Notes under the pieces: generated by a model | What the model saw: only the letters and a program-made list of their open reading frames with translations | The model's database searches: none | Told to the model about the DNA's origin: nothing | In this document: positions 34,091 through 45,240 of the stretch, piece after piece | How positions within the stretch are numbered: the stretch's first letter is position 1 | Layout: each line of letters begins with the position of its first letter | Assembly (NCBI GenBank): GCA_022495995.1 | Contig: JAFEMH010000521.1 | Coordinates: 1 to 64,000 of the forward strand | Direction: 5' to 3' | DNA from: Adenophora triphylla var. japonica | Lineage: Eukaryota > Streptophyta > Magnoliopsida > Asterales > Campanulaceae | Length of the DNA stretch: 64,000 nucleotides | Made by a program: the position numbers and the translations under genes

Positions 34091-35492
34091 CTACGACTTA
34101 CATGAAATATGTCGACGCCTTGCCAGAAAGATTGGCTCCTGCATCTTATCTTCCTCTAGCCTAATGAATCTTAGCGCCATGTTCCGGATGTCCTCCATCC
34201 ACTTGCACGGGTTCATCACCAACTCCTCATAGTATGGAGAATCCTTTTTCAAACCCATTTTGAAGGCTTCAGCGGCTGTTGCTATATCTAGGTTGGGAAT
34301 TTCTAAGACTTCTTTGTTGAACCTGATAACGTAGTCTTTCAACGCTTCGGTAGGCTGTTGAGTGATATAATAAATGTCACTGGTGAGTTTCTTGAATTGT
34401 CTGCTACAAGAGAACTGGTTGTTTAACATGTTGACAAGCTGGGCAAATGACCCAATGGATCCAGGTTGTTGACGAATCAGCCACTTCAAAGCTGGTCCTA
34501 CCAATGTTGAACCGAATCCTTTGCACAAGCATGTTTCTCGGAATTGAAGAGGTATGCAAACAATTTCCATCATTTCTAGATAATGAGCGACATGCTCCTC
34601 AGGATCGGTGCTTCGATCTATAGCTTCATGGTTGGAACGCTAAATACTTTCGGGATGTCGACATGTGCAATAGCCGGTACAAAGCGTGATTGATTGTAGC
34701 ATGTCGGTGAAACTTGCTGGATGGGGGGAGTGACACCAGATAGTTTCATGACCATATCCCTTAATTCTTGAAGCTGACTTGCTATGTAGCTACCTGCAAA
34801 ATGGTTAGTAGTACGAGCAATATTATCAAAAACATAATTTGTATTGATATTAGCAAAGGGATTAGTGTTATCTGCGGAGGATGTCATGACGGTACTATTG
34901 GTGAAGGTTGCCCCCTCTGAAAATGTCCCAAAGATGTTATGCATAGAAGGTGAGACATAGGCATTTCCTTGAGAAGATAATTCGAAGGTGCTGGATGCAA
35001 ATGGTGTCGTCATCATCAGAGATGTCATCATCATTGGAGATGTCGTCATCTTGGGAGATGTCGTCATCTTGAGAGATGTCGTCATCTGTGGTGTCCAACC
35101 ATGAGTTGCTGGAGCCATCAGAAGGAATTCATCGAGGGTCTGGGAGCTGCCCCCTGCATCAAAGGTAAGGACTCCAGGGTGAATAGGGGAGACAACATCC
35201 ATTCTTTCAGTCAGCAACTTATGATCCTTTTGCATCTTCACCAAGGTGTCAGCTATCAGCGAGGTGTTACTTTGTTGTCTATCCAGCTGGTTCTTCATCT
35301 GAATGAGCATGCTCTTGATCTCTGAATCAGGCGCTGGAGATGACTGCTTCATGCCAGATCCTACGGGCGCCGGTGGTGGCAACGCCCCAAAGCTTCCAGC
35401 CATCGTCTTGCTGAGGCTCCAGGGGAAACATTCATGCTGCTGGTAGTAACGGTAGATTTGTCAGCATAAGAGGTCATAGGTTGAGTAGACAT
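34091..35492 (-). pseudogene. Gag of element G
   Basis: ATG at 35492 (MSTQPMTSYADKS), frameshift near 35400 into MAGSFGALPPPAPVG, then a Q/S/T/M-rich region. After a further frameshift near 34610 the capsid-like Retrotrans_gag domain is readable: FGSTLVGPALKWLIRQQPGS, SFAQLVNMLNNQFSCSRQF, EALKDYVIRFNKEVLEIPNL and AFKMGLKKDSPYYEELVMNP. The zinc knuckle is missing. An 18-bp tandem repeat (GATGTCGTCATCTTGRGA, 35012-35090) encodes the MTTS repeats. Confidence 0.8.
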
Positions 35493-35539
35493 GATGGGCG
35501 GATGAGAATTAAACCGATTAAAAAACCAAAGGCCCCTCG

Positions 35540-36152
35540 GTGGGCGCCAAATTGTTTTGGTAAAAAACAATCAATTTGTAATTTAGATAAAGAGAATAAG
35601 GAAGGCACAATGGAGTATAATCGGTGTAGGGGTAGGGTAAATTTGACACGATAAATATAACGAGGAAAGCCCTCGAGACAACTATCTCGCCGGCATAAAA
35701 CCTCGGGAGGTGATTATGAGAACCTACCTTCCCAAACGGTAATATTGATATTTAGTGAGTTACAAGTGGTGGAGCTATGGCGGAGTACAAGAAGTGGTGC
35801 GTGTATTGTGTGTGAATAGTGCGTGAACAATGCGTGAACAGTGTTCCAGCCACTAGCCCTTTAAATAGAAAAAGGATAGCAAATATCGTAACTATCTTCC
35901 TATTTTTTAGGCTTTATTATCTTCAACCTTCTTCCCCGTCTCTTGACCAGGTCTTCTTAGTTGAAGGGAGTCCTTGTTTTTGTTTAAATATCCCGTAATT
36001 ATCTCCTGTAGTTGCTGAAAAAATAGTTAAGTAAATAATATAAATTACGCATTACTTACAGTGGTTCAAGATGTCGTCACGCAGGAATATTCAAGATGTT
36101 GACATGCTGGCTAGGTTCGAGATGTCGACCTGCAGAAAATCTGCCCACAACA
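35540..36152 (-). repeat. Primer-binding site and 5' LTR of element G
   Basis: The 600-bp LTR (35553-36152) starts on the minus strand TGTTGTGGGCAGATTTTC and ends CCAAAACA. Next to it, TGGCGCCCACCGAGG (minus strand, about 35536-35550) has the TGGCGCC start common in Tat/Athila primer sites. The tRNA could not be assigned with certainty. Confidence 0.75.
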
Positions 36153-36544
36153 ATTTGGTAATGAAGATAGACGATCTAAAATACATTAGGAAGACATCTG
36201 GTATCTTGCGATCTGGTATATGCATCTGAAGTCAAAGATCTGAAGATAGGTTCTGGGATCGAAGCTAGCTAATCTTATACCAATGTAAGGATCCAACAGT
36301 TTGGTGTACTCAATTTTAGTGATATAGAATGATACAATGTTTGATATTTATATGACAATAGTTTGGTTAGATCTTGATTTGTACATTTGTATCTTGGCTT
36401 CCCATATTAATAACATCAGTTATCCTTTTGCCCGTTGACGTAGCTAACTAACATTAGTAAACCACATATATCTATGTGTTCTTGATATATGATAGTTGTT
36501 GGTGCATCATCTATTATCTTGTTATTATAAACTGGTATCAGAAC
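36153..36544 (+). repeat. Right end of a copia LTR remnant with primer site
   Basis: GCCCGTTGACGTAGCTAACT and TAAACCACATATATCTATGT resemble the conserved 3' end of many plant copia LTRs. TGGTATCAGAAC (36533-36544) is an iMet-type primer site. Element G is inserted in the left part of this LTR. No coding region follows. Confidence 0.5.
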
Positions 36545-37093
36545 TTCAGTTAACAGCTTCTGGGGATTCTGCTCCTGCAAGAGAATATGGTTATTGAAGT
36601 TCTTTTGTTATTTTGTTTGGAAATGCCATCATCAAAGAACGAATTTTTTGCAATGTTCTCACTCCGTTAAAATGATCGTCAAATATTTAACGGTTTATGG
36701 TCATGTTCCATCACGTGAATAACACATGTTAACTATTTAGCAGTAAGTCAACGAAATTAACAAAAATCTAACCAAAGGTCTTTGATATAGAAATTTACCA
36801 ATTTAACCCATCTTCAACCTTTGACACTACCCATGAAGAAAAATTAAGAAATTGGTCTAATGAATCTGATGCACAAATGAAAACCCATCTATCTCTCCTC
36901 ACTAAATAATCACATATTTGCCAATTGAAATCAAATTTTAATCAATACCTCAAACACGCAAAAAAATGGCCCATACACTTTTGAATAATCAGATTTGGTG
37001 AAAAATTTCAGATCTTGGCTTCGATTTTGGTGTTTAGAGTTGAAAATCTCTAATTAATATTAATGGGGCATTCTGGTTTTATTCAGAGTGGTG
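36545..37093. other. AT-rich sequence left of element B, nothing recognised
   Basis: No open frame of note and no family recognised. The last bases (GTGGTGAT) are the target of element B. The right half of the broken site is at 52407 (GTGATGGAGTTGG). Confidence 0.4.
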
Positions 37094-37098
37094 GTGAT
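37094..37098. other. Target site duplication (left) of element B
   Basis: GTGAT, identical to 52407-52411 on the right of the element. Confidence 0.9.
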
Positions 37099-38575
37099 TG
37101 TAAGTACCCCAATCTGGATCACCCTCTTCCGAGTACACAGGAAACACCGCAGACTCACAAACGCAGTCTCGAAGACCTTTGACACTCAAAACCCTCAAAA
37201 ACCCCCAAGCCAAACCAAGGGAGGAACCTTTCTGGGATAAAAAGGGACAAAAGGACCTCTTGGGAATTTTCAGAAAATTGGAAAAGCAAATAAGGTCCGT
37301 ACGGACCTCTTTGTTTTAATAATTACTGAATCCCCTTAAAGTCCCCAATATTCCCTCAAATCCCGGGGAACATCATTACTGGAATGTATGGTTGGTCCGT
37401 ACGGACCTCTTTGCATGCCTAGTTGGTCCGTACGGACCTCTTTGCAAAGGAGACATAATCATTCCAGAATATTCTCAGTTATCACATAATCCCTCAAATC
37501 GAGGAAAACCAAAAAACTAGATTACCTTGAATGTCCGTACGGACCTTCTTGCAGTTTTCTGGCACTATAAATAGAGGGCTCTCCCTCCCTCATTTTCACA
37601 CATTTTCCTCTTCTCTCCTCTCCCCCCAGCCTTCAGGCTCCCCTCTAAGACCCTTCGGGGCACTCCCGGCCCCTTTCGGATCCTTCCGAGGCCTTCCGAG
37701 CCCCCTCGCGGTGCTCCGAAGCCTCCCCGAGCGCTCCCGCGACGCTCCCGCGCTGCCCTGAGGCACTCTCGAGGTACTCTGAGGCCACTCGTGGTACTTC
37801 GAGGCCTTGCCTGGTCTTTCCCGAGGCATCCCGGCTCTTTCCGAGTCAAATCGGCGATCCCAAACCACGCCGAACCTCTGCCCGAATCCAACCAACGATT
37901 CCAACGCACGCCGAACCTCTGCCCGAATCCAACCAACGATTCAAACGCACGCCGAAACTCTTCCCGAGTGATCCCTGCGATCCTAACGCACGCCGAAACT
38001 CTGTCCGCAGACAACCGGCCTCTTTTTCGAAGCAATCCCCGTCCGTACCGGAACACTATTCCGTCCTCAAACACTATTCCCCAGCGGAAGACAGTCAAGA
38101 ACCAACATTGGTAAGGCTTCCTTCCTATAATATTTCAATACATTTCAATAAAGCAGTGTACAATGTAGACATCCGACACAGCATGCATTTTTAAAAGCAC
38201 ATACACATACACACACAACAGTTAAAGAATATTAGGGGTATCCGAAAGACTCGTTTTTACGAGGCGATTCGGGTGAGCTCTAAGATTCTAATATTCTCTT
38301 CCCGAGGAGTCATCTGACCTCCGAACTCAAAATCTCATCACACAAAAACAGTTTGTTTTTAAACTGATGCCCTTTTCAATGTTTTAGGCTTAATAAAAAC
38401 GGCGTGGTGACTCTACAAGCAAAAACACGGCGAGACACCTCCCAACTAACGCAAAACGGAATAAGCCAGATGCCGGGGCACGAACGCGCTGCCTATCGGA
38501 TCCGGGCCATTGCCAAGTGCGGCAAAATGCAAGATGCAAGGGCCCCGCGCGCGAGCCGGATCCCGGGTAGTTTCA
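37099..38575 (+). repeat. 5' LTR of element B
   Basis: 1477 bp, TGTAAGTACC to TAGTTTCA. TATA box CTATAAATAG at 37565-37574. The long minus-strand open frame 37565-38098 also exists in the other LTR and lies in GC-rich repeated U5/R sequence; I do not consider it a gene. Confidence 0.95.
37295..37574 (+). promoter_or_regulatory. U3 promoter of B: four GTCCGTACGGAC dyads and TATA box
   Basis: The perfect dyad GTCCGTACGGAC occurs at 37295-37306, 37395-37406, 37426-37437 and 37533-37544. It is extended to AGGTCCGTACGGACCT in the first copy and is followed by CTCTTTGCA in copies 2 and 3. The TATA box starts 21 bp after the last dyad. The A element has GTCCGGCCGGAC at the same place. Confidence 0.8.
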
Positions 38576-38577
38576 GT

Positions 38578-38595
38578 TGGCGACTCCGCTGGGGA
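38578..38595 (+). other. Primer-binding site of element B (tRNA-Arg)
   Basis: TGGCGACTCCGCTGGGGA, two bases after the 5' LTR, is complementary to the 3' end of plant tRNA-Arg(ACG) plus CCA with about one mismatch. tRNA-Arg priming is known from Ogre-type elements. Confidence 0.8.
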
Positions 38596-38824
38596 TTTTT
38601 TGTTTTAAAAACTTTTAAACAAAACAAAAGATTTTTTAAAACGATGATGAGGGTCAAACTTTCATTTTTACCCCTTTTCTTTAACTGTTGTGTGTGTGTG
38701 CATGTGCTTTACTTTTTATTTTACAAAAAAAATAAAAATACAAAAAAAAATGCATCAATATACATCTGTGCATACATTTAAAATTCTTCAAAAACTTCTG
38801 TTTTACTCAGAAAAAGAATTTTAG

Positions 38825-38938
38825 AGACCGCACACTACGCGCACTGCTGCCTCGGTTACACCGCACACTACTCACACTGCTGCCTCGGTTACACCGCACG
38901 CTACGCGCACTGCTGCCTCGGATACACTGCACACTACA
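38825..38938. repeat. 33-bp tandem repeat in the 5' leader of B
   Basis: Three and a half copies of ACCGCACACTACGCGCACTG + CTGCCTCGGTTAC. The rest of the leader (38596-39902) is non-coding and has a second duplication (ATCCCTTGCGCAAGCAA at about 39168 and 39352). Confidence 0.85.
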
Positions 38939-39902
38939 ACCCTTAACCCGGAGTGGTCTCAGTTGCAGTTCGTTTGGCCTTCCTACGCCTCTCGGACGCG
39001 CACGGGATCATTCCAAACATCCCATCCTAGCCAAGCGTCAACCCTGCACGTTTGAGTCTTGAGTCACACTCTGTCCAGACTCGGTTGGTTTTTACCCAGT
39101 CCGTGTCATACAGCCTGGATACATATACCATGCCGGCCATTTTCTGAGTCAAGCCTCAGAACTCAAGATCCCTTGCGCAAGCAAAGCGATGAAAGGTCAT
39201 GCTAAAATCTTGACCTGATCTTGATTTCCGAAGCTACACCCAGACAATGTTCCGTCCCGGATATACATCCATGCCCACATGACACCATGTCATCAAGCCT
39301 TTAATACGTCAGCCATGACGATATGACCCCGCCAACGCCTAACGTCACAGATCCCTTGCGCAAGCAAGGTAAAGAGAGGTCATGCCGAACTCTTGACCCG
39401 ATCTTGACACAGGTGCCGGCTCGGCTCACTATTCACATGGCTAACGCATTAAAACGAACATGACAGGCTCGGTCCTTAGGTTCGATTTTTATTTTAGGCC
39501 GGTGGAAACCGCTTGCCCTATAGGACCCTCGCCCGGGGCTGTCCACCCTGGGATGTCGAAATACAGGTGCAAAACGAGGGGCTTATAGCCGCACAGATGG
39601 TCTCCACTGACCCAGGATCTAGCATAGTTGCGAAAAAGAAGAGCAATCTTTTCCAACCTACCTAGGACTCTGAGAAAACATGTTTTAAGTGAACTAAAAC
39701 AACAAAAAAAAAACGGAAACCGCATGTCACGTGAGCTTTCCCCCTTTATCCAAAAGGCCTTCCTGTGTCTAAACCTTACCCGTCACCCCCTCCAGCGAAC
39801 CGAGAGTGGTTGAGAGTACCCGGGAGCCGCCTTTTCAGTTTCGAGGTCACAAGGTCCGACAGCCCTTCCGGTTCAGCGGTCAGAACACTCCGCTATTCCC
39901 CC

Positions 39903-41480
39903 ATGGCGAGATCAACATATAACAGTGAGGGAAACGAAACCCCGCCCCCCGGAAATTTCCAAACGATGGAAGAAGTTTGGCAAGCTTTCAAGGCTCTTGA
40001 AAAACGCCAAGAAGAACAGCAGGCTTGGATTGAATACGCCATGCGCCGTCACGGAATCGTCGCGGTTCCCCAACCCGAGGGAACCTCTGTCCTCATAGAA
40101 GACGAAGAAGTACCTGTTCCCCCGGTTTCCCAAAGCTATCAGCAGGTCACTCCTTCACAAAGCTACGGGAACCCAGCAATGCAAAGCAACTCCCGCTCAA
40201 AGCACCACTCAGGCCTCAGTCATGCGGCTCCGATCTGTCAACCGCAGCACAACAAATTTCCCGACCCTGCGCGGCAAGTTCAATATCATCAGCGCAGCAC
40301 TGGACCATCTCAAACAAATCCAAATAACATTCAAAATGTTCCCGTGTTCACTTCCTTCTCTCAATATGCCCAGAATTCACCAGGTTTCCCCCACATAACT
40401 TTTCCGACCCATATCTTCGGATAGCCTACATTCGCTCGAGCTTCTTCATGGCCTCAAATCCCGTCAACCAATCCACCTCCAGGAAAAGGAAAGAAAGCCG
40501 CCAGAGCAGTCCACTACATCCAGAATGGAGTCCAAGAAAGCCGCGACCAAGCGCCCCCGAGAAATAACAATCCTCCCCGGCCACAGCGTGTTCAGCACTT
40601 CGACAACTTCGGAATGCCTCTAAGTCAAGTGTTCGAGGCGTTGGTAAACCAGAACATGCTCAAGCCCCTTGAGAATTATCAACCGAGGAATCCTAACCCG
40701 AACATGGATATGAGCAAGCAGTGTGCTTTTCACAACTACCGCGGCCACACCACCGACGATTGCGTCATACTAAAACAAGCAGTCCGGGGTCAAATTGAAG
40801 AAGGAAAGTTGGAGAGCCCCTGCGGCCCCAATACAGACGGAAATCCGTTCCCCCTGAACAATGAGGTGAACAAGGGGAACACAGCCCAACGAAGCAACAA
40901 ACCTCCTCGCATACCACAGTTCCAGCATTTCGATAACCTCGGGATGCCCTTGAGCCAAGTCCTCGAGACACTAATAAAGAGGAACATTCTCAAACCCCTC
41001 GAGAATTTCCAACCAAAGACTCTCAAGACCAACATGGATATGAGCAAGCACTGCGCCTTCCACAACTACCCCGGTCACACCACCGACAATTGCTTCGTGC
41101 TGAAGCAAGTGGTCCAGTGGCTAATCGAAGAAGGAAAGTTGGAACGCCCCCGCGGTCCTAACACGATCGGAAATCATTTCCCTAGAAATGAAGAGGTAAG
41201 CATGGTGGATAAGTCCTCTGCAAATTCCCGTGATGAATGGGGACGTGAAGACGTAACCTGGGGCTTCCGCAATGAAGAATTCGAGAGAAAGAATCCAAGA
41301 ACGGTTATTCCCCAACAATCCTTTCCGGAATCGGGGCACACCAAGGGATGGATCGAGCCTTCCCCAGAGATAAGGCAAATTGAGACAGGGCGAGCAAGTG
41401 GCAGCGTCAAAAACGGCGTGATTTTCATAAACGCGGACCCACAGCCAGCAAGAAGAGATAGGACGAGAAGCTTGGACTAA
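39903..41480 (+). pseudogene. gag: Gag of element B with duplicated zinc-binding module and no capsid domain
   Basis: A single frame of 526 codons from ATG 39903 (MARSTYNSEG), broken only by a TAG at 40422-40424. The N-terminal part has a coiled-coil-like segment (EEVWQAFKALEKRQEEQQAW) and a Q/S/P-rich stretch. The usual Retrotrans_gag capsid domain is absent. The C-terminal half contains two copies of a module of about 105 residues (about 40600-40910 and 40915-41200). Each has MPLSQVxE.L, MDMSK and a C-x2-H-x4-H-x4-C zinc motif (CAFHNYRGHTTDDC, CAFHNYPGHTTDNC), then LIEEGKLE. This CxxH...H...C form is typical of Tat gag C-termini. The start was chosen because upstream ATG frames lie in the leader. 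Confidence 0.8.
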
Positions 41481-41830
41481 CCCTCCGTCTCCTAGAGTCT
41501 AACTTCGAAAATAAAAGACCCCGAGTCTATTGTATCTAAGTTTGAGTCTCTCGAGTCGTCTGACGGCCTTATGCCTAAAGATTATGTGCTTCCCTATGCT
41601 TTGAATAAAAGTTCGACCTTTCTGAGTATCCCTCATTGCCACTTTAACAAATGATAAATTAACTAACCAAAAGCAGGTTAATAATGATTCACTTGATAAA
41701 GACGCAGACACATTAATGAACAATGCATTAAACAAATCTTTAAGCATGTTGTCAAACGAGAGGAAAATCGGGCCCAAGCTGCCGAGAATGTTTTAACCAA
41801 AATGAATTTTGGGAACCGCCGAAGGGCCTA
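41481..41830 (+). pseudogene. Protease-RT linker remnant of element B
   Basis: Matches 1420-1800 of element A (TTCGACCTTTC, CATTGCCACTTTAACAAATG, ATCGGGCCCAAGCTGCCGA). Stops occur in all frames. Pol should follow but does not. Confidence 0.6.
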
Positions 41831-42735
41831 CGAGACGCAAATCGGAGAATTCTCCGTTGATACTTCGCCCAAAGAATATCGAGTCTTCTTCTCCTTCTAC
41901 ACTCTAAAAAGAAAAAAAAACACAAAAAGAATCATACGAGTCAAACCTCGTAGGTTCTAGAATCTGTTCTCATTCAATCAAGTCCTCCTCGGACATTGTA
42001 ATTAAGTCTTCAATTTTCCATACGCAAGTTTTCTTTCTTTTCTTGCTAGACTTGAGACATTATTTTGCACCCCACATTACATTTAATGAAATAGTTTTGT
42101 TCTATGTGATCACTTATATTGCTCAACAAGTAATTCCACAAATGATTAATGCTTTGATTAATTGGTGTGAGAAAGTCAATCGATAGCTCTCCATGCACCT
42201 TACCATGCCCCACACAAAGGCCTCCATCAAGTCATACACTTTTCAAAACATGTCCCCCCCATCACCTTGACCAAGTCAACGACGGCGACAACATCAAAGG
42301 ACAACAACAGGTCACTCAGCATCAAAAGATTGACCCCATGTCGACAACAACCTAGGGGCTTGCCTTTGCCCTCCTGCGCATCAAGAAAGTTCAAGCAGGG
42401 GCTTGCCTTCGGCCTCATACGCTTCAAAAAAAAAAAAAAAAAGCTCAAGCAGAAGCTACAAAAAAAAAGCTCAAGCAGAAGCTACAAAAAAAAAAAAAAC
42501 TCAGGCAGAAGCTACAAAAAAAAAGCTCAAGCAGAAGCTTCACAAAAATAAATGAGGTCAAGGACCCAGAGCCAACGATCAAGAAGCAATGGATTCATTG
42601 AAATTGCCGTCAAATACGACTTGTCAAGGAATCACCTCAAGGCCCGCGCCTCATCATTCAACCTTCCGAGCCTTTTCGCCAAAGGCCGCACAAATATTCA
42701 TGCCCTGGCCCCAAAGCCAAACACGGTTCGACCCC
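41831..42735. other. Pol deletion scar region and non-coding 3' leader of B
   Basis: No RT or integrase text. It contains a 27-29-bp repeat of AAAAAGCTCAAGCAGAAGCT separated by A-runs (42425-42550), which produces false open frames. Confidence 0.6.
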
Positions 42736-42780
42736 GAACTACGTCGACCTGAGCTCCTTGTCTTAAGGGGAACGTAGGCA
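42736..42780 (+). other. GAACTACG...ACGTAGGC module, copy B-1
   Basis: GAACTACGTCGACCTGAGCT, then TTAAGGGGAACGTAGGCA. Related to 43270-43312 and 5177-5232. Confidence 0.6.
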
Positions 42781-43269
42781 ACCAGAAATGGTCCGGTCAT
42801 AAACACATACAAATCCACAAACCCGGTCTCATCAATGACCTCTCCTATACACAAACCTTCTTTCACACCAGACCAACTCGATCCTTGATACCGGTTGACT
42901 TTCCCCTCGTGATTAATCAAAGCATATCAGGTTTAATTGTTGAATAACCCGAACATCAACAAAGGGTTTTAAGCAAACAAGTGATCATTGTGAACAAATC
43001 AAGTTTTCAAATGTCTTGACAAGTCTTCTTTTTCTACAAAATAGGACAATAGAGCTAAACACTGATTTTCTGTCAGCAAGGGCTTCCATACACTTTTACA
43101 AGCTTTTCAGTACTCATACTCTCTCAAAAGAGTCAAACCCAAAAGCATTTCTTTTGTGCCTACATCAAATAAGGCATTCACACAAAAGGGGACCGGTTCC
43201 CACCTTTTCAAAAATAAATACGCCCTTGCGAGTGTACATTACGAGTCATTTCTCCCACAAAAGAGAGAC

Positions 43270-43312
43270 GAACTACGTAGACCTGAGCCCCTCAAGGGGA
43301 ACGTAGGCAGCC
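43270..43312 (+). other. GAACTACG...ACGTAGGC module, copy B-2
   Basis: GAACTACGTAGACCTGAGCC, then CCTCAAGGGG (hairpin CCCC-TCAA-GGGG) and AACGTAGGCAGCC. The following CATTGGTTCGGTCTAA is shared with A (5235-5250). It lies between the deleted pol and the antisense DUF7745-like gene. Confidence 0.65.
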
Positions 43313-43640
43313 TTCATTGGTTCGGTCTAAGGAATACACAAAATTCCAAAAATTGACGCCACCAAGGCTCAGGCAAGAAGCAAGCAAGAGATTTTGCGTC
43401 TCGGCAAAGCTTTAAAAGTAAATAACAAATCATCACAGTTAAAACACTTCTTGATGAGTTCAAGCACGGTCTACTCTCAAACTCACAACATGCTAAAAGA
43501 CAACTTAAAACATTTAACAATCAATGTGTCTGCAGTGACGATGAATGGATACTCAGTGTTTCAGAAGGTCATTCCATGCTACTCGCGTTTGGCCCTTCAT
43601 CACTCTTTCCTTTCTTCCCTCGTCCCCAACGAGTCTTCTT

Positions 43641-44751
43641 TCATTCCACATAAGCGAGTTCTGTCTCCCTCATTCCGAGATCAGGAGTCCTCCTAGTCGT
43701 GTCAAACGAACCAGTCGCTCTCAGAGCATCGTTCACCCGTGCCTCGGCTCGGATCTCCTCCCTACGAGTCTGCAAAAGGGGACCTCTCCCTGCCAGCCTG
43801 TCAACTCGAGTCCTGTAGTCAAACAATGCGTCTCCCATGACATCCTGAGGGTTAGACCAAGCTTCTGCACTCCTAAGGCTATAGCTGAGACGGCAACCTT
43901 GCCCCAGAATTGCTTCACGCCTGCTCCCCAAAACCACTTGGGTCTGCCCGATATGCTACTCATACCAATCCAGGTACTCGGTGTTCAACACAACACTCTC
44001 CCGGCATCGAAGGAGCACCACAGGAGGGAAAGCGGAATACTTCCATACCCTCAGAAAATACAGAAGAGCATCTAAAGCTGCCAAGCAAAGCAGGCGCTTC
44101 CCCCTCTCATGAACCGATCCCCAGTCGCCAGACGGTCAATACCATGAAGAGTCTCCCCCAGCACCAACGGGACAATATCCTCTCCAGCTCTGCAGTGCCC
44201 AACCACACCTAGCAAAGCGCCATCGCAAACCCCAAGGGAGCTGACCATGAAAAGCGTCGCTATCACGCACAAGGCAAATGCATCCCAAGAGACATCACTC
44301 TCATCATCAACCATGAACCGCTCCGGCAGCGCAGAAATGTCAATATGACCCGAATCAAGGATCATGCCCTGCACTTCTTCCAACGAAGTCCGAAGAAAGC
44401 CTGCAAGCTTCACGCTCACGGCAGCACTGCCAAGCAAAAGAAGCGAGATGGTCTCCACCTCCGGTCCTCCAACCAAAGCCCGAAAATCCTCAAAGGTGGG
44501 CACAACCTCATTGTAGGAGAAACAATACACATGTCTCCTAACATCCCCGAACTTCGTAGTAGCCTGCAACAACTACCAATCAGGAACCAACTCCTTAAAG
44601 GGCCAAACCGAGAAAAGTCAAAACCTTACCTCGATAGCCCGCCTCTGATGCCTCATACGGCGTCGCATCCACGTTTTCAGCCGCTCAAGGAAGTGTGCTT
44701 GCCGCTCCTGCGAAAGCCTTGGCAAATTTCTTGGAACGTACGAAGAATCCA
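43641..44751 (-). pseudogene. Antisense DUF7745-like accessory gene of element B
   Basis: ATG 44751 (MDSSYVPRNLPRLSQERQ), helical N-terminus with HFLERLKTWMRRRMRHQRR, then HVYCFSYNEVVPTFEDFRAL (the F-S-Y-N-E..P-T-F-E-D-F block also in A), LPERFMVDDES, SWDAFALCVIATLFMV and GEDIVPLVLGETLHGIDRLA. The C-terminal part (43937-43641: SYSLRSAEAWSNPQDVMGDA, RREEIRAEARVNDALRATG) matches A. Stops near 44620-44590 and around 44070-43950 break it; a GTAAGG donor at about 44630 and TTGCAG acceptor near 44562 could remove the first of these. Function unknown. Confidence 0.7.
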
Positions 44752-44871
44752 TGGCAAAAATGGAGGTTCCTAGAGAAAATGGGGAAGAAAGCTCGAAAGG
44801 ACTGCAAAATGGGAAGAGAGAGAAGTTCAGACATCCTGAAAACATTTATTTCCTCCCCAAAAGCAAAGCTA

Positions 44872-44914
44872 GTCCGTACGGACCTCCTTGCATGCTAGGT
44901 CTGTCCGTACGGAC
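44872..44914 (+). promoter_or_regulatory. Two GTCCGTACGGAC dyads upstream of antisense DUF7745-like gene (B)
   Basis: Exact LTR-type dyads at 44872-44883 and 44903-44914, each followed by CTCCTTGCATG or CTCTTTGCAG. They lie 121 and 152 bp upstream of the antisense ATG at 44751. The element A copy has a damaged site 124 bp upstream of its ATG. Confidence 0.75.
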
Positions 44915-45240
44915 CTCTTTGCAGTCTGGCCCCACTTTCCCAGCAAACAGGCCAACAACCACTGTTCCCAGCAGAACCTTGCTCCAAACTGCCCAAACTC
45001 TGGCCAAAGCCATTTCCGGCAAGCACACGCTACCCACCAACATACTCTCAGCTCACGTGGCATGCACAAAAAAAAAATAGCAACAATTCCTAGGACAATT
45101 CCCGAGAATCACAAAGACATATTACATCTTAGAATAAAATGCTTTGCGATACAAATGCAAATGTTTTATCACAGGTACATATAATGTCTGTTGCTAAACA
45201 AAAAAAAAGAAGATATGGAAAGAGGGAAAGCAAATGAACC

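Larger units (their letters stand above)
32214..36152 (-). mobile_element. Element G: gag-only Ty3/gypsy retrotransposon
   Basis: Direct repeats 32214-32759 and 35553-36152 (TGTTTTGGTAAA...CCCACAACA) flank a 2.8-kb inside. TSD is ATTTG at 32209-32213 and 36153-36157, exact. On the minus strand a primer site TGGCGCCCACCGAGG lies two bases inside the right LTR, so the right LTR is 5'. Only gag is present; protease and pol are absent. The gag type is close to Tat. It would have to be moved by proteins of another element. Confidence 0.9.

Noticed and set aside
37295..37544. CRISPR-like array of short palindromic repeats
   Set aside because: The repeats are LTR dyads 31-107 bp apart with no spacer regularity, in a plant nuclear retrotransposon; no cas genes are present.
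37565..38098. 177-codon minus-strand frame in the B LTR, repeated at 51395-51928
   Set aside because: It is in both LTR copies because LTRs are duplicates; GC-rich low-complexity sequence, no domain, and it overlaps the TATA/R region. A second overlapping frame of 102 codons is equally open.
43545..44075. 176-codon + strand frame MDTQCFRRSF...
   Set aside because: It is the shadow of the antisense DUF7745-like gene, whose minus-strand text matches element A.
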